A stretch of 64,000 nt of DNA from Rhodospirillales bacterium (GTDB taxonomy: Bacteria > Pseudomonadota > Alphaproteobacteria > Micavibrionales > Micavibrionaceae), in NCBI GenBank assembly GCA_020638285.1, contig JACKIV010000005.1, forward strand, positions 1 to 64,000, given 5' to 3'. Positions 26,616 through 35,684 of this stretch are shown here, one piece after another. The translations under genes and the position numbers were made by a program. The number at the start of each line of letters is the position of its first letter. Positions within the stretch are counted from its first letter, which is position 1. Under the pieces are notes generated by a model. It did not search any database and was not told the origin of the DNA. It saw only the letters and a list, made by a program, of their open reading frames with translations.

Positions 26616-27191
26616 ATGACCAGAAACCTTAACCTTGCCGTTCTGATTTCCGGGCGCGGGAGTAATCTTCAGGCGCTCATTGACGCCTGTGCGCAGGATG
26701 ATTTTCCGGCGCGCATCGCGGTGGTGGTTTCAAATCGGCCCGGTGTGGAAGGGCTGGAGCGCGCGCAGCGCGGTGGTATTTTAACGGAAACGCTCGACCA
26801 TAAAAGCTATCCCAGCCGCGAAGCCTTCGAAGAAGCGCTCCACGAAACGCTTGGGAAATATCCGGTCGATCTGATCTGTCTGGCCGGATTCATGCGGATC
26901 CTGACTGCCGGATTTGTTGAAAAATGGCCGGACCGGATCGTGAACATCCATCCGTCTTTATTGCCGGATTACAAGGGGCTGGATACGCATGCCAGGGCGA
27001 TTGCCGATGGGCGCAGCGAAGCCGGATGCACCGTCCATCTCGTTCGCCCTGCCGTGGATGACGGCCCGATTCTGGTGCAAAGACGCGTGCCGATCCTGCC
27101 CGGCGATACGCCCGGGAGTCTGGCCGTTCGCGTGCTGGAGCAGGAACACATCGCCTATCCGCAAGCGATCCGCCTTCTCGCCGAAAAATAG
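26616..27191 (+). CDS. purN: phosphoribosylglycinamide formyltransferase
   Basis: The 191-residue enzyme transfers a formyl group from 10-formyl-tetrahydrofolate to GAR in purine synthesis. Diagnostic features are LISGRGSNLQALIDA at the N-terminus (phosphate binding), GFMRILT, the catalytic block NIHPSLLPDYKG and the Asp in VDDGPIL. The length is typical. It is the first chromosomal gene beside the island and stands alone on its strand; its usual neighbour purM is not in view. Confidence 0.95.
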   Translation: MTRNLNLAVLISGRGSNLQALIDACAQDDFPARIAVVVSNRPGVEGLERAQRGGILTETLDHKSYPSREAFEEALHETLGKYPVDLICLAGFMRILTAGFVEKWPDRIVNIHPSLLPDYKGLDTHARAIADGRSEAGCTVHLVRPAVDDGPILVQRRVPILPGDTPGSLAVRVLEQEHIAYPQAIRLLAEK

Positions 27192-27205
27192 AAAAAGGCC
27201 CGCCC

Positions 27206-27496
27206 TCAGACAAGGCCGTATGCGCGGATCATCCGGGGATCCTGCAACGCTCGCGCATATTGAGCATCTTCTTCGGCAAGCGTCCGCCATGGAGAAAAAG
27301 ATCCGGCGGGAAAGGGCGTATCCGGAAGCCCCATACCCTCTTCTGCGGCGGCGCGCCACGGCCCGGCCAGCATCCGTTGCTGGGTCATTGACACCGCCCC
27401 CAGCGGTCCCTGTTCCCCGGAACGGGGCAAGGGCGTCAGATCGAAATCAACATCTTCAGGAACAGACTTAAGGGAACACGCATCGGACTCATCCAT
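27206..27496 (-). CDS. small hypothetical protein
   Basis: A 96-residue protein with a disordered acidic N-terminus and a C-terminal part rich in aromatic and charged residues (AGSFSPWRTLAEEDAQYA). The ATG is preceded by a clear AGGGAGGTT ribosome site, the main reason to accept it. It is convergent with purN, with 14 bases between. No family recognised. Confidence 0.6.
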   Translation of the reverse strand: MDESDACSLKSVPEDVDFDLTPLPRSGEQGPLGAVSMTQQRMLAGPWRAAAEEGMGLPDTPFPAGSFSPWRTLAEEDAQYARALQDPRMIRAYGLV

Positions 27497-27580
27497 GGCA
27501 ACCTCCCTGTTGCGTTTAAAAGAGCTCCTCCGTCTTTGTGCGGGGTTTCTCTCTAAAGCATTGAAGGATAACAGGGAAGT

Positions 27581-28336
27581 TCACAGCCTGCAAGGGCTTC
27601 TTAAAATTCGTCCTGCATCAATAGTATAGCACCCATCCAAATCATGCATAATTACGCCCGCATGCAGAATCACCCCTGTGCGCCGATTCGGGCGGGCGCG
27701 TACGATCACCCGGGACGCCGGTTTTCCCGCGCCGGGCCATAAGGGAATGATTTCAACCGCGCCGAATCGCCTGCCCAACCCCTGTAAAATCCGGTCCAGC
27801 GCATCGGCTCTGTGAATGAGAGTCAGGCTGCCTCGCCCGTTCAAACACCGAAACGCGCAATCCAGCCAGTCTTTCAACCCGGCTCCATCCTGCGCGTCCT
27901 CCAGAAAGCCCGATGCGCGGGCCTTTGAGACGTCCGGCGAAGCTGTATGTGCTCCGGCTTCCAGATAAGGCGGATTGCAAATCACATAGTCGAAAGAATC
28001 GGATTCAGGCTCAAAATTCCGGATGTCCGCGCAGATGAACCGGGCGCGATTCTCGCACATGTTCAATGTGGCATTGCGCGTGGCCAGCCCGATCAAATCA
28101 GCCTGAATGTCCACGCCGGTCAGGGTTGCCTGAGGGGCGCGCGCCAGAACGCACAGCCCCGCCCCGCCGCTTCCGCAGCCCAGATCCAGAATGCGGGGCG
28201 GCGCAGCTCTTTGCGCGTTGGTCTCTCCGACGGGACAGGCAGCGGCCAGAAAAACCGTGTCTGTCGTGGCGCGCAGCCCCGATTCGGACTGGAGCAGCCG
28301 GACATGCCCGCCAAGGAGAGAATCTTCGGTCATCAT
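27581..28336 (-). CDS. TrmN6-like methyltransferase
   Basis: The 251-residue protein is a class I SAM-dependent methyltransferase: ILDLGCGSGGAGLCVLA binds SAM, LTGVDIQ is the acidic loop, and CNPPYLEAG is the NPPY catalytic motif of N6-adenine or N5-glutamine methylation. Layout and the N-terminal GGHVRLLQSESGLRATTD fit the tRNA1(Val) adenine-37 enzyme family. The frame is open further upstream, but that extension reads through AT-rich non-coding sequence, so I start at the ATG pair at 28333-28336 after AGCAGG. Confidence 0.8.
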   Translation of the reverse strand: MMTEDSLLGGHVRLLQSESGLRATTDTVFLAAACPVGETNAQRAAPPRILDLGCGSGGAGLCVLARAPQATLTGVDIQADLIGLATRNATLNMCENRARFICADIRNFEPESDSFDYVICNPPYLEAGAHTASPDVSKARASGFLEDAQDGAGLKDWLDCAFRCLNGRGSLTLIHRADALDRILQGLGRRFGAVEIIPLWPGAGKPASRVIVRARPNRRTGVILHAGVIMHDLDGCYTIDAGRILRSPCRL

Positions 28337-28569
28337 CCTGCTTTTCTCGCGTATTTCGGACCGGAGAACAAGGGAAGAATGGTTTCCGATAATAATAAAT
28401 ATTTTCCTGAAGAAGGCGGATGGATTGCTGAAAAGACTGATAAACAAAAAATAACAAAGTTTTTCTTTATAAAAAATAATGTTCTTTGCCTTCATAAGAA
28501 GTTTATAAATTGAGAATGACTCTTGACTTCTAAGGCCCTGAAAAAACATCGAATCTTGTGTTTTTTTTC
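28337..28569. other. AT-rich intergenic region
   Basis: This stretch is strikingly AT-rich for this chromosome and codes for nothing I can support. It precedes the TrmN6-like gene on one side and a promoter and candidate small RNA on the other. Confidence 0.5.
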
Positions 28570-28598
28570 TTGCGTGTTTGAGGCAAGTCGCGTATAAA
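28570..28598 (+). promoter_or_regulatory. promoter of candidate small RNA
   Basis: TTGCGT (28570-28575) and TATAAA (28593-28598) lie 17 bases apart. No plus-strand protein gene follows before a terminator at 28647-28666. Confidence 0.5.
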
Positions 28599-28604
28599 GG
28601 ACCT

Positions 28605-28666
28605 AACACACCCTCTATTACCGCCGTTTGTCCGGAGCACCCCTGAAAAGGTCTCCGGACCTTTTT
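28605..28666 (+). ncRNA. candidate small RNA, about 62 nt
   Basis: A promoter-like pair is followed within 70 bases by a terminator (AAAGGTC, TCCG, GACCTTT, then a run of T) at 28647-28666. Inside lies a second, incompatible stem: GTCCGGAG (28630-28637) pairs perfectly with CTCCGGAC (28653-28660), which is part of the terminator hairpin. This is the layout of a small RNA or of a switchable attenuator. No plus-strand gene follows, so a free RNA fits better. No homology is known to me. Confidence 0.4.
28647..28666 (+). terminator. rho-independent terminator
   Basis: A seven-pair stem with a four-base loop is followed by six T residues on the plus strand. On the minus strand it sits just beyond the stop of the membrane-protein gene, so it may serve both directions. 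Confidence 0.6.
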
Positions 28667-29358
28667 TATGCGCTGATGCTTTTGATTCGTTCGCGCAAAA
28701 GGATCATATAAAGAAAAACGAAGCCATACATATAAAGCTCGCTGATTTCACTTGCGCGCTCAAAGATGCGGATATGAAAAACATCCGTCAAAAGGCTCGA
28801 CGCCCGGACGAACAAAACGATTCCCGAGATCACTGCGAACTGAGCCGTAGGCATGAAAACCCGTAAAGAGGCGGGGACGATCCACGGCCAGTATTTCATG
28901 GCGAACGGGGCGATCAATCCACCCCCGATCACACCGATCATGAGCAGAGCCCGGGGTTTCTGGTCAAGCCAATCCGATGTGTTGTGCAGATTCGTTTCGT
29001 TCTGGTCGTTGATACCGGACCAGTACTCCGGCGTCGTCCAGCCAAAAAGATGCTGGCCCCAGCTTATTTCCTCTCCGCCTACATAAAACTGACAGGCCGC
29101 GGCGAGTGCGATCCATGCCATCAGTCTACGATGCCGGGAAAACCGGTTTTCGAGAAGGGTCTGAAGGGCGACCGAGAATCCGCAAAAAACGACGGCGGCC
29201 TGAAGAAATTCGTGCGGGCCGCTTTCGCTGAGCATCGGCGCAAGAAGAGCAGGCGAAAATGTGGCTTCCAATACGCCCTGAACGATCAGTCCCCCGAGCG
29301 GAATCCACAGCCACAAAAGCGGAGGAAGCGATATATCCAGCCTGTCGATATCCTTCAT
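28666..29358 (-). CDS. multi-pass membrane protein, unknown
   Basis: A 230-residue protein with about six hydrophobic segments (for example PPLLWLWIPLGGLIVQGVL and AQFAVISGIVLFV). It contains GGEEISWGQHLFGW and, 25 residues on, NETNLHN, a motif pair I have seen in other bacterial membrane proteins of unknown role. The start at 29358 follows GGGAGGG; the longer frame upstream overlaps the next gene. It lies 11 bases after the ferritin-like gene and is likely in one operon with it. Confidence 0.75.
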   Translation of the reverse strand: MKDIDRLDISLPPLLWLWIPLGGLIVQGVLEATFSPALLAPMLSESGPHEFLQAAVVFCGFSVALQTLLENRFSRHRRLMAWIALAAACQFYVGGEEISWGQHLFGWTTPEYWSGINDQNETNLHNTSDWLDQKPRALLMIGVIGGGLIAPFAMKYWPWIVPASLRVFMPTAQFAVISGIVLFVRASSLLTDVFHIRIFERASEISELYMYGFVFLYMILLRERIKSISA

Positions 29359-29369
29359 CCAGCCCTCCC

Positions 29370-30203
29370 TCAGGCCGCCTGTTTGAGAAGTCTGCGCTGC
29401 TGCGTCCGGAGTTTCCACCAGGCCAGCGCCGTTGCGGCCCTGTATGTCAGGCTTTGCGGGCTCAAGCCGCAGGCCTTGAACACCATACCCACCGCGCGAT
29501 CCACCACGGGACGGCGGTAATAACCACAGGCGCGGCGCATATATTCACGACTGTAGGTTTCTCTGTCATAAGTCGCGTCCGGGGATTCGTTGGCCGCGAA
29601 ATAGGCATAGGCCAGTTCGTCATCCTCACTTTCCGCTATACGCCCGACAGCGACCTTCAGGCGCGCCAGTTTTCCCAGTTTTTCCCGCTCCAGACAGGCA
29701 TTGAGATGATCGTAGAACAGTTTGTAATGACGAAATTCATCTGCGGCAATATGGCGACAGATTTCCTGCAGGACCGGTTCGTCCGTGGCGCCGCCCAGCG
29801 CGGTGTAATAAGAGCTTGTTCCAACCTCGACCATGCAGCGTGCGACCAGTTCCGCGCTGCGCGATCCCCGGACCGAATCGCTCCGCCCATCGGCGAAATG
29901 AGCCGGTTTGTACCCGGCGCGAAAGCGCTCCATGGCGCGATCCAGGGACCAGGACGGATCAATTTTTTCAGCCCACGCGCCCAGCGCGCGGCCATGCTGG
30001 ATCTCCTCGACGCCCCACTGACGAATCACGGCCTGAAACGCGCCGTCGTCCGCAAAAATCCGGCACAGATAGGTCACATAATCGCCAGCGTTGTATTCGA
30101 CCAAAGCCGCCGCCTTGATGATTTTCAGCGTATCCGGGTGCGCCCGCGCGGGGTCCAGTCGGTCCCAGCCTAAATCTTCTACGGTCCAGCGTGCCTTTTC
30201 CAT
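29370..30203 (-). CDS. ferritin-like diiron protein
   Basis: The 277-residue protein is helical and has paired iron-ligand motifs of the ferritin-like diiron fold: EYNAGDY and GVEEIQHGR in the first half, VEVGTSSYY and AADEFRHYK in the second. This is the acyl-ACP desaturase/ribonucleotide-reductase-like class, used for oxidation of lipid or other substrates; the substrate is not evident. It is co-directional with the membrane-protein gene, which suggests a membrane-associated reaction. Confidence 0.8.
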   Translation of the reverse strand: MEKARWTVEDLGWDRLDPARAHPDTLKIIKAAALVEYNAGDYVTYLCRIFADDGAFQAVIRQWGVEEIQHGRALGAWAEKIDPSWSLDRAMERFRAGYKPAHFADGRSDSVRGSRSAELVARCMVEVGTSSYYTALGGATDEPVLQEICRHIAADEFRHYKLFYDHLNACLEREKLGKLARLKVAVGRIAESEDDELAYAYFAANESPDATYDRETYSREYMRRACGYYRRPVVDRAVGMVFKACGLSPQSLTYRAATALAWWKLRTQQRRLLKQAA

Positions 30204-30366
30204 GATGAATCCTTACATTCTGCCCTTGTGAGTGTTTTAGCCCGTAAGCCCCGGAAAACTATGGAATATGCCCCAAAGCGGCGCAAGGATCAAGATTGTT
30301 GTCGGGAACGAGGTGACCGCGCCACGGGAATCTGATAAACTGGCCCGGTTGTTCAGGGTCAATTCC

Positions 30367-33300
30367 ATGAATTTTCATACAAAATCACGCCTCGGACGGG
30401 CGAGAACATCTTCCGGGACCCTTGGGCTTTGCGCCCTTGGGGCGGGTGTCTTTCTGTGCCTGTCCGCCGGGGCAGGATTTCCCGTGCAGGCGCAGGAGGC
30501 GGCTCCATCGTCTGCGCCGTCCGCCGTTTCCGTGTCTGATCTCCCACCGCCTCCGCCGCCCGCCAACCGGGCCGCCCTTTTGAAACTGGCTCATCAGTTC
30601 GTCGACCGGATCGGGGCAGGAATGGCGAATGCCGATGCTTTGATGGGCATTGCGGACTCAAGGGCCGGAGCGCGCGTGCTTCAACCAGAAATTCCGGATG
30701 GAACGGAATTGATTCTTCAGGCCCGCGTCGGGCGAGACATTCTTCAGGGCGACATGATCGCCGTTCAGGAGTCCGGACGGACCTTTGTTTCCTTGCAGGA
30801 TTTTTTCTCGGTTCTGGGATTTCCGATCCAGATCAACCCGGAAACGAAGCAGGCGCAAGGGTGGTTCATCCGCGAGACGAAGCTTTTTCACCTCGACGGA
30901 AAAGCCGGAACCGTTTCGGTGGACGGGAAGGTCTATACGATTGACCCTATGACGATGCGCGAGGAGGACGGAGAGTATCGCGTGACTCTGGACACGCTCG
31001 GAACGTGGTTCGATATGAGATTCGGGCTTGATGTTTCGCGTCAGATGATCGTGGTGGACAGCACCGATCCCCTGCCCATTCAACAACGTCAGGCCCGCCG
31101 CGCGCAGCGGGTTGCAAAGGCAACAGGCATTCCACCCTCGAAACTGCCCCGGCAGGAGGACCCTCCGGCTTTACTCGATGCGCCTTTCGTGGACGTGGCT
31201 TTGAATACGCAGGCGCGCCGTTCACAGACAGGGCAGCCCTTTAACAAAACGCTAAGCTCCTCCGTTCTCACGTCCGGAGACTTCGCCGGGATGACCGTAA
31301 AAAGCTTTTCGTCCTCGACCTTGCGGGATGGAGTCAATTCCGTTCGCATGTCCGCCCGGAAAGTTTCCGAAGACGACGATCTGCTGGGGCCGATCAAGGC
31401 TCGCGCCTTTGAGATCGGAGATGTAACGCCCGTGTCGGTTCCTCTGGCAGGAGGCTCCGGACAAGAGCAGGGCGTTCGGATCACAAATCGCAAGGCAGGA
31501 CAATCCGTCACCTTCACCACCACGGATATTGAGGGCGACGCCCAGCCCGGATGGGATGTGGAGTTGTATCGCGGCCAGCAGATCGTCGGGTTTCAGGAAG
31601 TAGGCCAGGATGGACGATATGACTTTCAGGACGTACGGCTTTGGGCTGGCCCGAACGATTTCCGTCTGGTTTTCTATGGCCTGAACGGCGAGCGGCGCGA
31701 GGAAGGTCGCGCCATTCCCGTCGATCTGGACGCCGCGACCGGATCGGGAAGCACGTGGTCCGTCTCGGCAACGCGCAGGAACGTCACCACATATGACCGC
31801 CTGCAATCGGAACAGCCCGAGGATGGTCAGGTCCAGCTTGCCGCAACGATTGAGCGCGGGCTGAGCAGTGCCGTCTTGCTCAATGGGGGGCTGCGGAGCG
31901 TTCCGCAGGAGGACACGCGCAAAACCTACGTAGAAGGAGGACTATCAACCGTTCTGGGAGAAACGCTTGTCATGTCGAATCTGGCTTATGATCTGGACGG
32001 CGAAGCCGCTGCGGAAATTTCCGCGCGCCGGAATTTCGGCCAGCAAAGACTAGGGTTTCAGGCTCAGGTCAATACGAGCGGCTATGCCTCCGGCGGCTCC
32101 GGCGAAAATCCGGGCGTTCTGGATGTCGGCGCAGATTTGGGCGGGCCGCTGTTCTCGTGGGACGGGAATCATTTCGGGTACGGGCTGGATGTCTCCTACG
32201 GAGTTCTGGCGGAAAATCAGTCCACTCTTTCGGCGGGCCAGAATCTCAATGCGTCCATGGGGCCTTTGCGGTTTAACAACTCGCTGAGCTACACAAAGAA
32301 GAAGGGTTTCGGCAACGATCAGGACCGGGAAGAAATGCTCAATACGTTCACCGGAACATTTTTGCATGAGAACAACCAATTCCGGGCCAGTGCGTTATAC
32401 GAGATTGCGCCCGATCCGGCGATGGCGTCTGTCTTTGCCTCTTGGCTGCACAAATACACCGAAAAACTCTCGACGGAGATCGAGGCCGAACGATTCCTCA
32501 AAAGTGGCCTTAGTCAACTCAACGGGCGCCTGAACTGGCGACACGACAACTTCACCCTCTCGCCGCGCATCGAGATGGATTCAGATGGGCGCGTCATTGC
32601 CGCAATCGGCGCGAGGACGGGTCTGGCGGCGGACCCGCGTACAGGGACGCCGGTTTTCCGGGGAAAGACCCTGACCGGATCGGGGGGGCTTTCGGCTCAC
32701 GTTTTTCTCGACAACGACGGAAACGGATTTTTCAACACAGGCGACGAATCCATCGAAGGCGTCAGAGTTGTGGCGGTTCAGGCGCGGCGGCACGAGGAGA
32801 CAGATGCGGACGGCATGGCCTTTCTGACGGATCTTCCCGCATCACGAGCCACGGATACGATGGTCGATAGCTCCTCCCTTTCCGATCCGTCGTGGATTCC
32901 CGCATCCGAAGGCGTGTCGATTCTCCCGCGTCCCGGGCGGGTCAGCAAGATTGATTTTCCTCTGCACAAAAGCGGCGAAATCGATGGAACGGTTCTTCTG
33001 GCGCCGCCCCGCCGGGAGCCTTATCCTGCCTCGGGCGTTCGTCTGTACCTCTATGATATGTCTGGCCGTAAAAAGACTTTCACAACGACGGCCTATGACG
33101 GATTTTACCTGTTTTCGATGGTGCCGCCGGGGGATTATTACCTTCTGCCCGCGCCCGAAGATCTGGAATTGCTGCATGCCGAAAGTCCGCTGCCGCGTAA
33201 AATCCGGATCGGATATAACGGAACGGTTTTATACGGAAACGATATCTCCCTGACCGTTCGGGACGGGAAAAGCACGACGCTGGCCATCGCCGAAGGACCG

Positions 33301-33645
33301 GGCGATTATCTCCTGCGCAATGCCAATGTGCCGGATCTTTCGAAAACAAACGTCATTCTGGATCTGGGGGCGTACCGTTCGCGTCTGATGACGGCGCTGG
33401 TGTGGTATCGTCTCAAGACCCGGTACGGTGTCCTTCTGGCCGGGAGCGAGCTTCTGGTCAAGCCGTCGGAAAGCCTGCCGGATTCGCAGGGAAATCACCA
33501 TCTGCGCGTGTCCCAGAACGACAACGATCTGGACGAGGCCCGTCGGAAATGCCGGGCGATTGCTGCGCGGGGAATCGGGTGCCGGGTCGATTTTCTGCCG
33601 CGCGGCGGCATTCAGGCTGCTCTGGAGAATAAAAAGGGGACCTGA
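30367..33645 (+). CDS. exported usher-like protein with SPOR-like C-terminus
   Basis: About 1092 residues. A signal peptide (LGLCALGAGVFLCLSAGAG, cut near VQAQEA) leads to a Pro-rich linker. The middle (roughly 380-900) resembles the outer-membrane usher/TcfC type: VELYRGQQIVGFQEVGQDG and many beta strands. A SdrD-B-like segment follows (VFLDNDGNGFFNTGDESIEG), then a carboxypeptidase-regulatory-like repeat. The last 70 residues (HLRVSQNDNDLDEARRKCRA) look like a peptidoglycan-binding SPOR domain. I take ATG 30367 because it begins the signal peptide. No pilin or chaperone gene is near, so a secretion or envelope role is open. Confidence 0.65.
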   Translation: MNFHTKSRLGRARTSSGTLGLCALGAGVFLCLSAGAGFPVQAQEAAPSSAPSAVSVSDLPPPPPPANRAALLKLAHQFVDRIGAGMANADALMGIADSRAGARVLQPEIPDGTELILQARVGRDILQGDMIAVQESGRTFVSLQDFFSVLGFPIQINPETKQAQGWFIRETKLFHLDGKAGTVSVDGKVYTIDPMTMREEDGEYRVTLDTLGTWFDMRFGLDVSRQMIVVDSTDPLPIQQRQARRAQRVAKATGIPPSKLPRQEDPPALLDAPFVDVALNTQARRSQTGQPFNKTLSSSVLTSGDFAGMTVKSFSSSTLRDGVNSVRMSARKVSEDDDLLGPIKARAFEIGDVTPVSVPLAGGSGQEQGVRITNRKAGQSVTFTTTDIEGDAQPGWDVELYRGQQIVGFQEVGQDGRYDFQDVRLWAGPNDFRLVFYGLNGERREEGRAIPVDLDAATGSGSTWSVSATRRNVTTYDRLQSEQPEDGQVQLAATIERGLSSAVLLNGGLRSVPQEDTRKTYVEGGLSTVLGETLVMSNLAYDLDGEAAAEISARRNFGQQRLGFQAQVNTSGYASGGSGENPGVLDVGADLGGPLFSWDGNHFGYGLDVSYGVLAENQSTLSAGQNLNASMGPLRFNNSLSYTKKKGFGNDQDREEMLNTFTGTFLHENNQFRASALYEIAPDPAMASVFASWLHKYTEKLSTEIEAERFLKSGLSQLNGRLNWRHDNFTLSPRIEMDSDGRVIAAIGARTGLAADPRTGTPVFRGKTLTGSGGLSAHVFLDNDGNGFFNTGDESIEGVRVVAVQARRHEETDADGMAFLTDLPASRATDTMVDSSSLSDPSWIPASEGVSILPRPGRVSKIDFPLHKSGEIDGTVLLAPPRREPYPASGVRLYLYDMSGRKKTFTTTAYDGFYLFSMVPPGDYYLLPAPEDLELLHAESPLPRKIRIGYNGTVLYGNDISLTVRDGKSTTLAIAEGPGDYLLRNANVPDLSKTNVILDLGAYRSRLMTALVWYRLKTRYGVLLAGSELLVKPSESLPDSQGNHHLRVSQNDNDLDEARRKCRAIAARGIGCRVDFLPRGGIQAALENKKGT

Positions 33646-33754
33646 TGACCCTCCGGAAACAAAATGGTTGACCGTTTTTTCCTCAGGTGACGCCGGACGG
33701 TTTTTAGGGCATGATAGACACTGGATTTTTTGTTGATCGGAAGGAGCAAGCCCC

Positions 33755-34744
33755 ATGATCGTCATCACAGGCGGAGCCGGGTTTATCGGATCGAACCTTA
33801 TTGCGGGATTTGAGGCCCGGGGCGCACACGATATCGTCGTGTGCGACACGCTGGGGACCGAGGACAAATGGCGCAACCTCGCCCGGCGGGAGATTCGGGA
33901 TCTGGTCGCGCCGCCCGCCCTGTTCGATTACCTGAACCAGCATCGCGACGAGATCAAGGTCGTCTTTCATCTCGGCGCGCTCGTTTCAACGTCAGAGCGC
34001 GACGCGGACCGGATCGTCACCACAAATTTCGCCCTGTCGCGGGAAATCTGGCGGTGGTGCGCGGCGCATGGCGTGCGTCTTATTTACGCCTCGTCCTATG
34101 CGACCTATGGCGACGGCAGCCAGGGTTTTGAAGACGACGAATCGCCCGAAGCTCTGGCCCGGTTTGTCCCCCTTAACCCCTATGGCTGGTCCAAGCATAT
34201 TTTCGACCGGCGCATCGCCCGGATTCTCCAGAACCGCAACGAACAGATTCCGCCGCAATGGGCTGGGCTTAAATTCTTCAACGTCTATGGCCCGAACGAG
34301 TATCACCGGGGCGACCAGATGAGCGTGGTGGGCAAGCTCTATCCCCAGGTCGCGGCGGGGGCGTCGGCGCGCCTGTTCAAATCCTATCATCCCGATTACA
34401 AGGATGGCGGGCAGATTCGCGATTTCGTCCATGTGGATGACTGCGTGTCCGTGATGCTGTGGATGTACGACAACCCGGTGGTGTGCGGCCTGTTCAATGT
34501 CGGGACGGGAAAGGGATCAAGCTTCAACGACCTTGCCGCCGCCGTCTTCAAGGCCGCCGGAAAGCCCGCGCGCATTTCCTATGTCGATATGCCCGAGGCG
34601 CTGCGGTACAAATATCATTACTACACGCAGGCCGACATTTCAAAGCTTCGCGGATGCGGGTACGACCAGCCTTTCCTCGATCTGGAAGAGGGCGTCCGGC
34701 GCTATGTTCAGGATTTTCTGGCCAAAGACGATCCGTATCTGTAA
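33755..34744 (+). CDS. hldD: ADP-L-glycero-D-manno-heptose 6-epimerase
   Basis: The 329-residue NAD(P)-dependent epimerase makes the heptose precursor of the LPS inner core. It shows the N-terminal Rossmann motif TGGAGFIGSNLI, the catalytic Tyr-x3-Lys in NPYGWSKHIFD, KFFNVYGPNEYHRG, and DFVHVDDC, all typical of HldD. The length matches. The start is preceded by GGAAGGAGCAAGCC. It shows that the organism builds a heptose-containing LPS. Confidence 0.93.
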   Translation: MIVITGGAGFIGSNLIAGFEARGAHDIVVCDTLGTEDKWRNLARREIRDLVAPPALFDYLNQHRDEIKVVFHLGALVSTSERDADRIVTTNFALSREIWRWCAAHGVRLIYASSYATYGDGSQGFEDDESPEALARFVPLNPYGWSKHIFDRRIARILQNRNEQIPPQWAGLKFFNVYGPNEYHRGDQMSVVGKLYPQVAAGASARLFKSYHPDYKDGGQIRDFVHVDDCVSVMLWMYDNPVVCGLFNVGTGKGSSFNDLAAAVFKAAGKPARISYVDMPEALRYKYHYYTQADISKLRGCGYDQPFLDLEEGVRRYVQDFLAKDDPYL

Positions 34745-34791
34745 GACATTTCCTTGCAGACAAAATCAGATTCCGAACCCTCTTTCTTCTG

Positions 34792-34863
34792 TGTCATCCC
34801 CGCGAAAGCGGGGACCGGACAGGGTTCTTATAATAACCCGCTTCCCGCCTGCCCGGGAATGAC
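34792..34863. repeat. palindromic intergenic repeat, copy 1
   Basis: Starts TGTCATCCCCGCGAAAGCGG and ends with a related CCCGGGAATGAC, so the ends are imperfect inverted copies. The same element recurs at 38348-38421 and 40323-40393. It is a REP-like dispersed palindrome, here between hldD and lgt. Confidence 0.75.
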
Positions 34864-34883
34864 GATTTCAAAATGAGGCTTCC

Positions 34884-35684
34884 ATGTCCCTGCCTTTTCC
34901 CGATATTGATCCTGTGGCGCTGGCCATCGGCCCCATTCAGATTCGCTGGTACGCTCTGGCCTATCTGACCGGGTTTCTGGTCGGGTGGCGGTATTGCAGG
35001 GCGCTGGCCGCGCGGGATCCGGGCTTGAAACCCTCGCCGGAACAGATCGACGATTTTCTGGTCTGGGTGATTGCGGGCGTTATTCTGGGGGGGCGGATCG
35101 GCTATGTCCTGTTTTATCAAGCCGATCTGTATCTGGCGTATCCGATGGACATCTTCAAGGTCTGGCAAGGCGGCATGTCCTTTCATGGCGGGCTTGTCGG
35201 GGTCATTGCCGCGCTCGTGATCTACGCACGAAAACACGCCATTCCCGTTCTGCGTCTGGCGGATCTGGCCGCGTGCGTGACTCCGGTGGGGCTGTTTCTG
35301 GGGCGCATAGCGAATTTCATCAACGGAGAATTGTACGGACGCGCGACGGATATGCCGTGGGGCGTTGTCTTCCCGTATGGCGGCGAGATCCCGCGTCACC
35401 CGAGCCAGCTTTACGAATCCGCCCTTGAGGGCGCGGCTCTGTTTGTGATTTTGTTTTTTCTGGCCCGCCGCGACGGTCTGCGGACAAGGCCGGGTTTTCT
35501 GGCCGGTGTTTTTCTGGCCGGATACGGTGTTTTCCGCTTCGGAGTGGAATTTTTCCGTGAACCGGACATTCAAATCGGCTATCTGTTTGGAAGCGCAACA
35601 ATGGGACAGCTTCTATGCCTGCCGATGATCGCCGCCGGAGCGTTTCTGATCCTTCGCGCGTTAAGCCGCAGGACGGGCCTTTGA
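34884..35684 (+). CDS. lgt: prolipoprotein diacylglyceryl transferase
   Basis: The 266-residue inner-membrane enzyme adds diacylglyceryl to the lipobox Cys of prolipoproteins. Seven or so membrane segments are visible with the family blocks LGGRIGYVLFYQ, GRIANFINGELYG (with the key Asn and Arg) and RHPSQLYES. The length is typical. Its stop overlaps the likely TTG start of the MidA-family gene, and pgeF follows, an operon order common in alphaproteobacteria. Confidence 0.95.
   Translation: MSLPFPDIDPVALAIGPIQIRWYALAYLTGFLVGWRYCRALAARDPGLKPSPEQIDDFLVWVIAGVILGGRIGYVLFYQADLYLAYPMDIFKVWQGGMSFHGGLVGVIAALVIYARKHAIPVLRLADLAACVTPVGLFLGRIANFINGELYGRATDMPWGVVFPYGGEIPRHPSQLYESALEGAALFVILFFLARRDGLRTRPGFLAGVFLAGYGVFRFGVEFFREPDIQIGYLFGSATMGQLLCLPMIAAGAFLILRALSRRTGL

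Noticed and set aside
28337..28609. N-terminal extension of the TrmN6-like protein
   Set aside because: The extension translates very AT-rich intergenic DNA and includes the small-RNA promoter; the methyltransferase domain is complete without it.
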